A stretch of 64,000 nt of DNA from Arenimonas caeni. GTDB taxonomy: Bacteria > Pseudomonadota > Gammaproteobacteria > Xanthomonadales > Xanthomonadaceae. The translations under genes and the position numbers were made by a program. The stretch is from NCBI RefSeq assembly GCF_003024235.1, contig NZ_KZ679091.1, positions 1 through 64,000 on the forward strand, given 5' to 3'. Below the pieces are notes generated by a model. That model did not search any database and had not been told where the DNA came from. It saw only the letters and a list, made by a program, of their open reading frames with translations. Below, piece after piece: positions 1-10,998 of this stretch; within the stretch, counting starts at the first letter, position 1; every line of letters starts with the position of its first letter.

Positions 1-315
1 GGCCTTGGCCGGGGCGGCGGCCGGGGCAGCAGCCGCAGGCGCGGCAGCGGCGGCGGGCGCCGGAGCCGGCGCGGCGGCGCCTTCCTCGATGACGGCCACG
101 ACCTGCTGGCTGGTCACCGTGTCGCCTTCCTTGAACTTGATTTCCTTCAGCACGCCGTCGACCGGCGAGGGCACTTCGAGCACGACCTTGTCGGTCTCGA
201 GGTCGAGCAGGTTCTCGTCGCGACGGACGGCGTCACCGGCCTTCTTGTGCCAGGTGGCGATGGTGGCGTCGGACACGGATTCCGGAAGAACCGGGACTTT
301 GACTTCGATGCTCAT
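1..315 (-). CDS. sucB: Dihydrolipoyllysine-residue succinyltransferase (E2 of 2-oxoglutarate dehydrogenase), N-terminal part
   Basis: The first 105 codons of the E2 core of the 2-oxoglutarate dehydrogenase complex; the rest lies beyond the left edge. It begins MSIEVKVPVLPESVSDATIA and reads through a complete lipoyl domain whose lipoylated lysine is K43 in DLETDKVVLEV. From about residue 80 the sequence becomes an alanine/proline-rich swinging linker typical of E2 proteins. The E1 gene sucA ends 33 bases upstream in the same direction, so the pair is the usual sucA-sucB operon. The catalytic and E3-binding domains are not visible. The identification rests on the lipoyl domain plus the neighbour; a pyruvate dehydrogenase E2 would be the only serious alternative and does not fit next to sucA. 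Confidence 0.93.
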   Translation of the reverse strand, partial: MSIEVKVPVLPESVSDATIATWHKKAGDAVRRDENLLDLETDKVVLEVPSPVDGVLKEIKFKEGDTVTSQQVVAVIEEGAAAPAPAPAAAAAPAAAAPAAAPAKA

Positions 316-348
316 GGACGAGGTCCTGGATGCGTGGAAAGGGCGGGC

Positions 349-3174
349 TTATTCAGCAGTGTGGGTGTTGGGCGCGTTGACGAGGGCGTCCTCGATCAGC
401 TGCGCCTGTTCGGCGTTGTGCGTGTTCAGGTGGCCGGCGGCCGGCGAGGCCGAGCGCGCGCGCCCGGCGTAGCTCAGCGACTGGCCCTTGCCCAGGCAGA
501 AGTCGAGGTGGTGGCGGATCTGGTACCAGGCGCCCTGGTTCATGGGCTCCTCCTGGCACCACACCACTTCCTTCGCGGCGCCGAAGCGCTTGAGCTCGGC
601 GGCCAGGGCCGGGCGCGGGAAGGGGTAGAGCTGCTCGACGCGGACGAGGGCGACGTCCGTGATCTTCTTCTCCTCGAGCGCCTCGACCAGGTCGTAGTAG
701 ACCTTGCCGCCGCAGACGACGACGCGGCGGGCCTTCTTCGGGTCCTTGCAGCTGGTGTCGGGGATGAGTTCCTGGAAGCCGCCCTTGGCCAGCTCGTCGA
801 GCGTGGACACCGACAGCTTGTGGCGCAGCATCGACTTGGGCGTCATCACCACCAGCGGCTTGCGGGTGGCGCGCAGCATCTGCCGGCGCAGCATGTGGAA
901 CATCTGGGCGGGCGTGGTCGGCGTGCAGACCTGGATGTTGTCGAGCGCGCACAGCTGCAGGAAGCGCTCGAGGCGCGCCGAGCTGTGCTCGGGGCCCTGG
1001 CCTTCGTAGCCGTGCGGCAGGAACAGCACCAGGCCGCAGAGGCGGTCCCACTTGGACTCGCCGGAGGTGATGAACTGGTCGATCACCACCTGGGCGCCGT
1101 TGGCGAAGTCGCCGAACTGGCCTTCCCAGATCGTCAGCGTCGCCGGCTCGGCGGTGGCGTAGCCGTACTCGAAGGCCATCACGGCCTCCTCGCTGAGCAG
1201 GGAGTCGATGACCATCGCGTGCTCGGGGTTCTTCACCAGCGCGCGCAGCGGCATGTACGACTCGCCGGTGGCCTGGTCGTGCAGCACCGCGTGGCGATGG
1301 AAGAAGGTGCCGCGGCCGGCGTCCTGGCCGACCACGCGCAGCTTGTAGCCCTCGCTGAGCAGGGTGGCGTAGGCCAGGTTCTCGGCGAAGCCCCAGTCCA
1401 TGGCCAGCTCGCCGGCGGCCATCTTGCCGCGGTCGTCGTAGATCTTGCCGACGCGGGCATGCAGCTTCAGGCCCTCGGGCAGGGTATTGATGCCTTCGGC
1501 CAGCTTCACCAGTTCGGTGCGCTTGACGGCGGTCTTGACCTCGTCCTTGAGCTTGCCCTTGAGCCACGGGGTCCAGTCGACCGCGAACGGGTCATCGCCG
1601 ACCTTGACCAGCTCGGTCGTCACGTCGCCCTTGTCGAGCTTGTCGCGGTAGCCGTCCACCAGCGCCTTGGCGGCGGCGGCGTCGAGCACGCCCTCGGCGA
1701 TGAGCGCGTCGGCGTAGAACTCGCGGGTGGTCTTGCGGGCGCGGATGTTCTTGTACATCAGCGGCTGGGTGGCCGCCGGCTCGTCGGCCTCGTTGTGGCC
1801 GTGGCGGCGGTAGCAGACCAGATCGATGACGATGTCGCGGCCGAACTCCTGGCGATAGTCGAAGGCCAGCTGGGCGCAGAAGGCCACGGCCTCCGGGTCG
1901 TCGCCGTTCACGTGCAGCACCGGCGCGCCGACGATCTTGGCCGGGTCGGTGCAGTACAGGGTGGAACGGGTGTCGTCCGGGCGGTGGGTGGTGAAGCCGA
2001 CCTGGTTGTTGACCACCACGTGCACGGTGCCGCCGACGGCGAAGCCGCGCGCCTGCGACATCTGGAACAGCTCCATCACCACGCCCTGGCCGGCGAAGGC
2101 CGAGTCGCCGTGGATGAGCACCGGCAGCACCTGCTTGCGGGCGGCATCGCCGCGGCGCATCTGGCGCGCGCGCACGGAACCGGCCACGACCGGGTCGACG
2201 ATCTCCAGGTGCGAGGGGTTGAAGGCCAGGGCCAGGTGTACCGGGCCACCCGGGGTGGCGACGTCGGAGGAGTAGCCCATGTGGTACTTCACGTCGCCCG
2301 AGTGCGCGGGGTCGTCGTTGTGCTCGAACTGGCCGCGGAACTCGTTGAACAGCTTGTGCGGCGGCTTGCCCATCGTGTTGATGAGCACGTTCAGACGGCC
2401 ACGGTGGGCCATGCCGATGACCACGTCCTTGACGCCGTCGCGGCCGCCGCGCTGGACCAGCGTGTCCATCAGCGGGATCAGCGAGTCGCCACCCTCGAGC
2501 GAGAAGCGCTTCTGGCCGACGAAGGCGGTGTGCAGGTAGCGCTCGAGGCCCTCGGCCGCGGTCAGGCGCTCGAGCAGGCGCAGCTTGGCGTCCTTGTCGA
2601 AACCGAACTTGCCGGCGGCGCCCTCGAGGCGCTGCTGCATCCAGCGACGCTGGTTGGCGTCGGAGATGTGCATGAACTCGGCGCCGATGCTGCCCGAGTA
2701 GGACGCGCGCAGCCGGGCGAGCAGGTCGCGCAGCTTGAAGCGCGGCTCGGCGAACCAGGTGTCGGCGGTGAACTCGCGGTCGAGGTCGGCGTCGCCGAGG
2801 CCATGGAAGGCCAGGTCCAGGTCAGGGGCCTCGGGGCGGGCCATCATGCCCAGCGGGTCGAGCCTGGCGCCCAGGTGGCCGCGCGAGCGGTAGGCGGTGA
2901 TCAGCTTGCCGACGGCGGCCTGCTTGCGCGCGGCCTCCTCGTCCAGCCCGCCGGCCACCAGCGGGGCGCGGGCGGCGGCCTGCACCCGGGCCATGACGGC
3001 CGAGTGCGGCACGTCGCCGGCCTCGCGGCCCTTGAGGCCGTCGAAATAGGTTTTCCAGGCCGCCGGGACGGCGTCAGGATCGACCAAGTACTGCTCGTAC
3101 AGGTCTTCGATGAAGGCGGCATTGCCGCCGCCGAGCTGAGAGGTCTGCTTGAACTGCTTGATCAGACTGTCCAC
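349..3174 (-). CDS. sucA: 2-oxoglutarate dehydrogenase E1 component
   Basis: Thiamine-diphosphate-dependent decarboxylase of the TCA cycle; it decarboxylates 2-oxoglutarate and succinylates the lipoyl group of SucB. The N-terminus has the family signature for docking on E2 (IEDLYEQYLVDPDAVPAAW), and the core carries GMAHRGRLNVL, the diphosphate-binding GDSAFAGQGVVMELFQMS and the C-terminal EEPMNQGAW motif. I chose the GTG at 3174, giving 941 residues, the usual family length. A longer frame opening with TTG at 3261 exists, but a perfect TATAAT sits at 3264-3269, so that codon would lie at or before the transcript start. sucB follows 33 bases downstream. No odd residues were seen. Identification is secure; only the start is uncertain. 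Confidence 0.96.
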   Translation of the reverse strand: MDSLIKQFKQTSQLGGGNAAFIEDLYEQYLVDPDAVPAAWKTYFDGLKGREAGDVPHSAVMARVQAAARAPLVAGGLDEEAARKQAAVGKLITAYRSRGHLGARLDPLGMMARPEAPDLDLAFHGLGDADLDREFTADTWFAEPRFKLRDLLARLRASYSGSIGAEFMHISDANQRRWMQQRLEGAAGKFGFDKDAKLRLLERLTAAEGLERYLHTAFVGQKRFSLEGGDSLIPLMDTLVQRGGRDGVKDVVIGMAHRGRLNVLINTMGKPPHKLFNEFRGQFEHNDDPAHSGDVKYHMGYSSDVATPGGPVHLALAFNPSHLEIVDPVVAGSVRARQMRRGDAARKQVLPVLIHGDSAFAGQGVVMELFQMSQARGFAVGGTVHVVVNNQVGFTTHRPDDTRSTLYCTDPAKIVGAPVLHVNGDDPEAVAFCAQLAFDYRQEFGRDIVIDLVCYRRHGHNEADEPAATQPLMYKNIRARKTTREFYADALIAEGVLDAAAAKALVDGYRDKLDKGDVTTELVKVGDDPFAVDWTPWLKGKLKDEVKTAVKRTELVKLAEGINTLPEGLKLHARVGKIYDDRGKMAAGELAMDWGFAENLAYATLLSEGYKLRVVGQDAGRGTFFHRHAVLHDQATGESYMPLRALVKNPEHAMVIDSLLSEEAVMAFEYGYATAEPATLTIWEGQFGDFANGAQVVIDQFITSGESKWDRLCGLVLFLPHGYEGQGPEHSSARLERFLQLCALDNIQVCTPTTPAQMFHMLRRQMLRATRKPLVVMTPKSMLRHKLSVSTLDELAKGGFQELIPDTSCKDPKKARRVVVCGGKVYYDLVEALEEKKITDVALVRVEQLYPFPRPALAAELKRFGAAKEVVWCQEEPMNQGAWYQIRHHLDFCLGKGQSLSYAGRARSASPAAGHLNTHNAEQAQLIEDALVNAPNTHTAE

Positions 3175-3263
3175 GTCCCTGGCCTGGCCCGCCCAGATGG
3201 CGGGTAAGTGATTGATGGAATGGGATGTCGGGGCGCCGCGAAGGGGCGACGACAAGGCCAAAG

Positions 3264-3292
3264 ATTATAGCCCGCGTGGCGGGGAACCGGAA
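3264..3292 (-). promoter_or_regulatory. Probable sigma-70 promoter of sucAB
   Basis: On the minus strand a perfect -10 TATAAT (3269-3264) is preceded at 17 bases by a poor -35 (TTCCGG, 3292-3287). It would give a leader of roughly 80 bases before the GTG of sucA. The -10 is clear; the -35 is weak, so an activator or extended -10 may help. Confidence 0.5.
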
Positions 3293-3358
3293 CCCGATGC
3301 AGCTTCGGGTCAGGCCCCGTTCGGGGCCGGTGTGCGCAAGCGGGCCGGGCGCGCCGGC

Positions 3359-4318
3359 TCAGATGCCGAGCGCGCGGAACTCGGTGCAGGGACGCGAACG
3401 CTCCCAGACCCGGCCGAAATGCTCGGCCAGTTGCCGGGTGCGGGCCGGATTGGCCGGGCTCCAGTCGCCCTCCCAGCGGCTGCCGAGCTGGCGGAACAGG
3501 TAGCCGTCGGCATCGTTGGCCAGGAAGGCCGAGGGGTACTGCAGGTCGACGTCGTCGGTGGGCGTGCGGAACTGGAACACCGAGGTCATGCGCTGGGCCA
3601 GGCCCAGCAGCGGATGTCCCTGGCCCTGCACGGCGGCCGGGTCGAGCAGCAGGACCTGCACCACGCCGCCGCGGCCGGAAATGGCGAACTGCTTGAAGGC
3701 CTCGATCACGGCCGGCTGCGAATACAGCACCGGGTCGAGGTCGCGGCTGAACAGCCACAGGGCCCGCCGGGCGCTGCCCACCAGGGCCAGGGTGGCCTCG
3801 GTGGCCGCCGAGAGACTGTCGAATTCGCTGCTGCGCACCGACGGCGCGCGCGCCCGGGCCGGGTATCGCTCCGGGCCCGCCAGCGGCTCGAGCTCGCGGC
3901 GCATGGCGCGGTGTTCGATGCCGGCCTCCATGAAGCGATCGCCGTAGGGCACGAAGCCGTGCTTGGCGTAGAAACCTTCGGCGCTGCACTGGGCGTTGAG
4001 CGTCACCTCGGTCCAGCCGAGGCTGCGCGCCTTGTCGAGCAGCGCCACCAGCAGCGCGTCGCCGACGCCCTTGCCGCGCCACTCGGGCAGCACCGCCATG
4101 CGGCCGATCTTGCGCTCGGGCGTGAGCCGGCCGGTGCCGATCGGCCGGCCGCGCTCGTCGCGGGCGAGCACGTGGTGGCTCTTGGGATCGAGCTCGTCCC
4201 ACTCTTCCTCCTCGGGCACTTTCTGCTCGAGGATGAAGACCGTCTCGCGTACCGAGCGCAGGTCGGCCAGGTCGGTGGCGTAGTCGGCGGGTTCGATGCG
4301 GAAGTCGGTCGGGATCAT
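3359..4318 (-). CDS. GNAT acetyltransferase fused to a C-terminal PLD-like/DUF7931-type domain
   Basis: 319 residues from the ATG at 4318. Residues about 1-150 form a GNAT fold: the acetyl-CoA loop reads RMAVLPEWRGKGVGDALL, followed by the beta-strand/helix with LNAQCSAEGFYAKHGF, close to ElaA-like proteins. Residues about 180-319 are a second domain with VVQVLLLDPAAVQGQGHPLL and a conserved tail; it resembles the phospholipase-D-like module found behind GNAT domains in Xanthomonadales, but I see no full HKD motif. The acceptor is unknown. The start is five bases from the end of upstream roxA, so the two are probably co-transcribed. Both the acetyl-CoA fold and the fusion are visible; the function of the second domain is not known to me. 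Confidence 0.82.
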   Translation of the reverse strand: MIPTDFRIEPADYATDLADLRSVRETVFILEQKVPEEEEWDELDPKSHHVLARDERGRPIGTGRLTPERKIGRMAVLPEWRGKGVGDALLVALLDKARSLGWTEVTLNAQCSAEGFYAKHGFVPYGDRFMEAGIEHRAMRRELEPLAGPERYPARARAPSVRSSEFDSLSAATEATLALVGSARRALWLFSRDLDPVLYSQPAVIEAFKQFAISGRGGVVQVLLLDPAAVQGQGHPLLGLAQRMTSVFQFRTPTDDVDLQYPSAFLANDADGYLFRQLGSRWEGDWSPANPARTRQLAEHFGRVWERSRPCTEFRALGI

Positions 4319-4322
4319 GGGG

Positions 4323-5519
4323 TCACCGGTGGCATCGGGGCTTGGTGGGCTGATAGTGGCCCGCGGCCACCAGTCTTTCCAGCGCTTCACGCCCCGCGGC
4401 GCCCAGGGCGGCCACGTCGTCGGCGCGCAGCTGGTCGGCGGCGGCCAGGCGGCGGGCGTCGGCGACGCCCATGGCGAAGGACAGGCCGCTGGCGTGCAGG
4501 CGCGCCTTGCGGCCCTCGCGGGCCCAGGCCATGCGCGAGTGCGGGTGCCGCAGCAGCAGGCCGCCGGCCTCGAGGCTGGCGGCCACGGCCCCGGGCCGCG
4601 GCGGGCGGGCCGGTGCCGTGATTTCGCCGGCGCTGCGGTACTGGCTGATGAAACGGCCGAACCAGCGGCGCAGTTCGGTTTCGTCGAGCTCGGTCAGGCG
4701 CGAGAGCGCCTGGCGCACGCGGCCGAAGGCGGCCTCGTCGATTTCCCAGGGGTCGGAGGGCGGGGCCAGGTCCGGGTCGCCGTAGCGCGCCTCCTCGGGC
4801 ACCGCGGCGGCCAGCTCCTCGGCCAGGTCCACCATCAGTTCGGCCCGGGAGGGCGCGCGCATGCCGACCGAAATGGTCAGGCAGGGGTCTTCGGCCACGC
4901 CGTGGTGGGGCACGTTGGGCGGCAGGTAGAGCATGTCGCCCGGGGCCAGCACCCAGTCGTGGTCGGCGTCGAAACGCTGCAGCAGCTTGAGCTCGACGTC
5001 GGGGCGGAAGTCGGTGGGCGCGCCCGGCCGGCTGTCGATCTGCCAGCGGCGGTGGCCGTGGGCCTGCACCAGGAACACGTCGTACTGGTCGACATGGGCG
5101 CCGACCGAACCACCAGGGGCGGCGAAGCTGACCATGATGTCGTCCACGCGCCAGGCCGGCAGGAAGCGGAAGTGCCGCAGCAGCCCGCGCACGTCCATGT
5201 CCCACTTGTCGACGTCCTGCACCAGCAGGGTCCAGTCGCGATCGCCCATGGCCGGGAACATGGCCTCCTCGAACGGCCCGGTGCGCAGCTGCCACTTGTC
5301 GCGCTTGCGGTCGTGCACGACCACGCGCGAGAGCGCGGCTTCTTCGCAGGCCAGGCCGGCCAGGTCCTCGGGCGTGATCGGCGACTGGAAGTCGGGGAAG
5401 GCATTGCGCACCAGCAGCGGGCGCTTTTGCCAGTAGTCGCGCAGGAAGCGGGCGGGCGGCATGCCCAGCGGCCAGTGGCCGCGGGCGTGGATCTCGATGG
5501 GCGGGACGGTCTTGGCCAT
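4323..5519 (-). CDS. roxA: Cupin/JmjC-type 2-oxoglutarate oxygenase, ribosomal protein L16 arginine hydroxylase (YcfD/RoxA family)
   Basis: 398 residues. The N-terminal half is a JmjC-like double-stranded beta-helix: GGSVGAHVDQYDVFLVQAHG contains the Fe(II)-binding HxD and is followed by HRRWQID; the distal histidine lies in LPPNVPHHGVAEDPCLTISV. The C-terminal half is the winged-helix/dimerisation region of the family, ending in LERLVAAGHYQ. Escherichia coli YcfD (373 residues) hydroxylates an arginine of ribosomal protein L16 in the cytoplasm. A TAGAAT hexamer stands exactly six bases before the ATG, so the mRNA is probably leaderless. The GNAT gene follows almost without gap. Confidence in the family is high; the L16 target is inferred from the family. 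Confidence 0.92.
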   Translation of the reverse strand: MAKTVPPIEIHARGHWPLGMPPARFLRDYWQKRPLLVRNAFPDFQSPITPEDLAGLACEEAALSRVVVHDRKRDKWQLRTGPFEEAMFPAMGDRDWTLLVQDVDKWDMDVRGLLRHFRFLPAWRVDDIMVSFAAPGGSVGAHVDQYDVFLVQAHGHRRWQIDSRPGAPTDFRPDVELKLLQRFDADHDWVLAPGDMLYLPPNVPHHGVAEDPCLTISVGMRAPSRAELMVDLAEELAAAVPEEARYGDPDLAPPSDPWEIDEAAFGRVRQALSRLTELDETELRRWFGRFISQYRSAGEITAPARPPRPGAVAASLEAGGLLLRHPHSRMAWAREGRKARLHASGLSFAMGVADARRLAAADQLRADDVAALGAAGREALERLVAAGHYQPTKPRCHR

Positions 5520-5525
5520 GCCGCC

Positions 5526-5531
5526 ATTCTA
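5526..5531 (-). promoter_or_regulatory. -10 hexamer of roxA (leaderless arrangement)
   Basis: TAGAAT on the minus strand ends six bases before the roxA ATG at 5519. Transcription starting 6-8 bases after the hexamer would begin at or next to the ATG. No convincing -35 is visible inside the end of the upstream gene. The same spacing recurs before the decarboxylase at 39591 and before alr. Confidence 0.45.
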
Positions 5532-5536
5532 GTCCG

Positions 5537-6706
5537 TCACGCGCCGGCGAAGGTCTGGCCGAGGGCGAAGTGCGCGCTCATCCAGGCCAGCCCCACCGCG
5601 CTCGCCACCAGCCAGGCCAACTGCCGCCGCGGGCCCGCCAGCCAGGCTGCCAGCGCCACGAACACCGGCAGGCAGGCCGCGACGTACCGCCCCATGCTCA
5701 CCAGGGTGCCGGTGCTCCAGGGCAGCAGCACGTAGACCAGGACCAGCAGCGCGAGCGGGCGCTGGCCCGCGCGCCACAGCCAGGCCGCGGCGGCCAGCGC
5801 CAGCAGCAGGCTGGCGTTGTTGAGCCAGACCAGGTTCCAGGGCGCGGCCAGCAGCAGCGGGTCGGCCGCCCAGCGCAGCAGGTGCTTGGTGAAGCTGCCG
5901 CCGTCCCGTCCCCAGGCCGCCTGGATGTCCGCGAAGGCCAGGGCATTGCCGGTGGCCTGCCACAGCCACGCCATGAACGCCGCCAGCCCGGCCATCGCCA
6001 CCAGCGGGTAGAGCCAGCGCCGGGACCAGCCCGCCTTCGGGTCGCGGCGTGCTTCCCACCACAGCAGCGGCGCCAGCAGCACGCCCACCGCGCGGGTGCC
6101 GCCGGCGAGCATCGCCGCGCCGGCCATCAGGCCCCACCGGCGCTGCGCCATCGCCAGCAGGGCGGTGGCCAGCAGGGCGGCGAACAGCGACTCCGACCAG
6201 GGCAGGGAGAAGAAGTGGCTGGCCGGAAACAGGGCCAGGCAGAGCAGGGAGCGATCGGCCAGGTCGCGGTTCCACTGCACCTGCACCCAGCGATGCATCT
6301 GCACCAGGGCGATGAAGAACAGCAGGTGCGCCATCAGCAGGCCCGAGGCCGCCGGCGACAGGCCCGTGGCCTGCAGCCCGCGCCAGAGCATCGGATGCAG
6401 CGGGAAGAAGGCCCAGTTGGCCTGCCGGCTGGCATCGAAGGGACGGGCCTCGTAGCCCCCGGTGGCGATGTCCTGGTACCAGCTGGCGTCGTTGGCCAGC
6501 ACCCGGGCTTCGAGATGGGCGAGATCCTGATCGGTGAGCAGGCGCAGCGTGGAGGCGTCGTCGCCCGCCGCCGGCCATTGGTGCATCACCGAGGTCGCGA
6601 CGGCGGCCGCCAGCAGGACCAGCAGGCGCGAGAGCAGGAAGGCGAAGGCGGCGGCCCGCAGCGCCGCGCCCCAGTCGGGTGCCCGGACCGCTGCGTCCGC
6701 CTGCAC
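5537..6706 (-). CDS. Integral-membrane mannosyltransferase-like protein (PIG-V/GT-C type)
   Basis: 389 residues from a GTG start; about nine or ten hydrophobic segments. The first luminal/periplasmic loop contains ANDASWYQDIATGGYEARPF followed by WAFFPLHPMLWRGL, then LFPASHFFSLPWSESLFAALL; this order matches the GT-C fold proteins related to eukaryotic PIG-V that are common in bacteria as 'mannosyltransferase family' proteins. The acidic loop residues after the first membrane helix are the likely catalytic site using a polyprenyl-phosphate sugar. The start follows 11 bases after the end of purB. No ribosome-binding site is evident, so a later start is possible. Sugar and acceptor are unknown; roxA follows, which has no obvious functional link. 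Confidence 0.75.
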   Translation of the reverse strand: MQADAAVRAPDWGAALRAAAFAFLLSRLLVLLAAAVATSVMHQWPAAGDDASTLRLLTDQDLAHLEARVLANDASWYQDIATGGYEARPFDASRQANWAFFPLHPMLWRGLQATGLSPAASGLLMAHLLFFIALVQMHRWVQVQWNRDLADRSLLCLALFPASHFFSLPWSESLFAALLATALLAMAQRRWGLMAGAAMLAGGTRAVGVLLAPLLWWEARRDPKAGWSRRWLYPLVAMAGLAAFMAWLWQATGNALAFADIQAAWGRDGGSFTKHLLRWAADPLLLAAPWNLVWLNNASLLLALAAAAWLWRAGQRPLALLVLVYVLLPWSTGTLVSMGRYVAACLPVFVALAAWLAGPRRQLAWLVASAVGLAWMSAHFALGQTFAGA

Positions 6707-6717
6707 GGCCGGAGGGC

Positions 6718-8145
<1,428 letters not shown>

Positions 8146-8150
8146 TCAGG

Positions 8151-8180
8151 AAGGTCTTCGGGCCTGAAGGCCCTCCTGCA
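8151..8180 (-). repeat. REP-like palindrome, diverged GTAGGAGCGCC family member
   Basis: Read on the minus strand: TGCAGGAGGGCCTTCAGGCC followed by CGAAG. It shares the AGGAG(C/G)GCCTTCAGGC(G/C)CGAAG core with the elements at 28398-28423 and 33695-33836, with compensating G/C changes in the two arms of the inner stem. It lies in the purB/fumC divergent gap just upstream of a TATGCT hexamer at 8188-8193 that could be the fumC -10. Confidence 0.5.
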
Positions 8181-8220
8181 AGGGCGGTATGCTCGGGGCA
8201 CCCCGAGCAGGAGGACCGCC

Positions 8221-9627
<1,407 letters not shown>

Positions 9628-9634
9628 GCCGGGC

Positions 9635-10396
9635 TCAGTTCGACGGCAGGCTGGTGCGGCCGCGCACGCCGCCGTGCCGGACCTCGCCACTGCCGACGCG
9701 TTCGACGACCAGGTCGCCGGCCACGTCGCGCACGTCCACGTCGCCCGAGCCGATGCTGCCTACGTCCACGCTGCCGCCGACCCCGTCGAGCTCGACGTCG
9801 CCGGAGCCGACCGAGCCGATGCGGGCATCACCGCCGATCCGCGAAGCTTCGACGTCGCCCGAACCCACCGAACGGATGTCCAGGCTGCCGACGCGGTCGA
9901 TCTCCACGTCGCCGGAGCCGACCGAGACCCGCATCGCACCAGTGATGTCGCGTGCGTCCAGGTCGCCCGAGCCGACCCGGGCCTCCAGGCGGCTGACGCC
10001 CCGGACCGAGGCGTCGCCCGAACCCACGTCCACTTCGTAGGCCAGCCCGGCGGGCAAGGTGGCGTCCACGACGAGGTTGGCGTAGGTCGGCGAGAAGAAG
10101 ATTCCGACCGACTGGCCGCGGCGCTCGATGCTGACGACCAGGGTGTCGCCCTGGCGCCGCGTCTCGACCACCAGCTGGTCCAGGTAGTCGGGATCCGAGG
10201 CGCAGGCACGCACGTCCAGCCGGGCCGGCGCGTCGTCGGTGCCGCCGGCCAGGCGCAGGTCGTGCGAGTTGACCTCGAAGCGCACCGTGGCCACGCCCTC
10301 GAGCGAGGGCGCGAGCTGGCGGCGATCTTCGTGCTTGCAGTCGTCCGCGCTGGCCAGGGCGGGGGCGAGCAGGAGAAGCGGAATGAGTCGTTTCAT
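9635..10396 (-). CDS. Secreted GSGD-repeat protein (DUF4097/GIN-like beta-solenoid)
   Basis: 253 residues. It has a signal peptide (MKRLIPLLLLAPALASA), a globular part to about residue 120 with C20 and C65 as a possible disulfide, then seven near-identical V/I-GSGD/E turns at residues 124, 141, 159, 177, 196, 215 and 234, spaced 17-19 residues. This regular hydrophobic/GSGD pattern fits a right-handed beta-solenoid like the 'putative auto-transporter adhesin, head GIN' and DUF4097 families. It is the last gene of the operon led by the GntR regulator, 19 bases after the lipoprotein gene. The role is unknown; envelope location is expected from the signal peptide. No lipobox or membrane anchor is seen. 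Confidence 0.82.
   Translation of the reverse strand: MKRLIPLLLLAPALASADDCKHEDRRQLAPSLEGVATVRFEVNSHDLRLAGGTDDAPARLDVRACASDPDYLDQLVVETRRQGDTLVVSIERRGQSVGIFFSPTYANLVVDATLPAGLAYEVDVGSGDASVRGVSRLEARVGSGDLDARDITGAMRVSVGSGDVEIDRVGSLDIRSVGSGDVEASRIGGDARIGSVGSGDVELDGVGGSVDVGSIGSGDVDVRDVAGDLVVERVGSGEVRHGGVRGRTSLPSN
9677..10027 (-). repeat. Seven degenerate tandem repeats encoding V-GSGD turns
   Basis: Coding tandem repeat of 51-57 base units, each carrying a GTCGGCTC(C/G)GGCGA-like core (read on the minus strand). Units vary in length by whole codons, which keeps the frame. The repeats are similar enough to allow slippage or recombination, so the copy number may vary between strains. Confidence 0.6.
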
Positions 10397-10415
10397 GCTC
10401 TGGTCTCCCGTGGAG

Positions 10416-10988
10416 TCAGCGGTTGTCGCCGCACTTTTCGATGTCGGACGGATCCATCTCGGCATAGGGCGCGAACTCGGGCACGGCCTCGACCAGCGCC
10501 TGCTGCGCCTCGTAGAGCGCGGGCAGACGGTCGCACAGCGCCCGGGCCTGGGCCTCGAGTTCGCCGGCCTGTTCCTTGACCGCCTGCTCGACGCCGGCGG
10601 TGCCCTCGCCATCGACCAGGGCGCCGAAGGCTGTCTTCATCGCGTCCTTGGCCAGGCCGGCACCCTGCAGGCCGATCTCGGCGCCGGACACCGCGATTTC
10701 CGCCACTTCGCCGCGGTAGGCCAGCAGCTTTTCGCGCTGCGCCGCGTCCAGGGGCACGGTCTTGCCGTCGATCAGCAGGTCGCCCTGCGGGGTGATCTCG
10801 GCGCGGGGCGCGCCGTCGCGGCCCTTGCCCAGGGAGATGTTCTCGTTGGCCAGTTCGTTGCGGATTTCGTCGCGGACTTCCTGGGCGACCCGGTCGACCA
10901 GGCCGCGGCCGCTTTCATCCTGGCCGCCTCCGGTGCAGGCCGCGAGGGCCAGCACCGGGGCGATCATGAGCGCCGGAATCAGTTTCAT
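10416..10988 (-). CDS. Lipoprotein, YggN/DUF2884-like
   Basis: 190 residues with a lipoprotein signal (MKLIPALMIAPVLALAAC; lipidated Cys at 18). After a short acidic linker comes a segment RAEITPQGDLLIDGKTVPLD then QREKLLAYRGEVAEIAVSGA, the pattern I associate with YggN/DUF2884 proteins, followed by an alpha-helical tail with two cysteines (ALCDRL and EKCGDNR). It sits between the ABC permease (10 bases upstream) and the GSGD protein (19 bases downstream), so it probably acts in the periplasm with them. The residue after the lipid-bearing cysteine is Thr, not Asp, so outer-membrane sorting is expected. The biochemical role is unknown. Confidence 0.75.
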   Translation of the reverse strand: MKLIPALMIAPVLALAACTGGGQDESGRGLVDRVAQEVRDEIRNELANENISLGKGRDGAPRAEITPQGDLLIDGKTVPLDAAQREKLLAYRGEVAEIAVSGAEIGLQGAGLAKDAMKTAFGALVDGEGTAGVEQAVKEQAGELEAQARALCDRLPALYEAQQALVEAVPEFAPYAEMDPSDIEKCGDNR

Positions 10989-10998
10989 GGCGTCCTCC

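Noticed and set aside
247-3207. A 986-codon plus-strand frame opposite sucA
   Set aside because: Antisense artefact of GC-rich codon use; sucA on the other strand is unmistakable.
9677-10027. Possible CRISPR-like array because of regular repeats
   Set aside because: The repeats are in-frame coding units with no unique spacers; they translate as GSGD turns.
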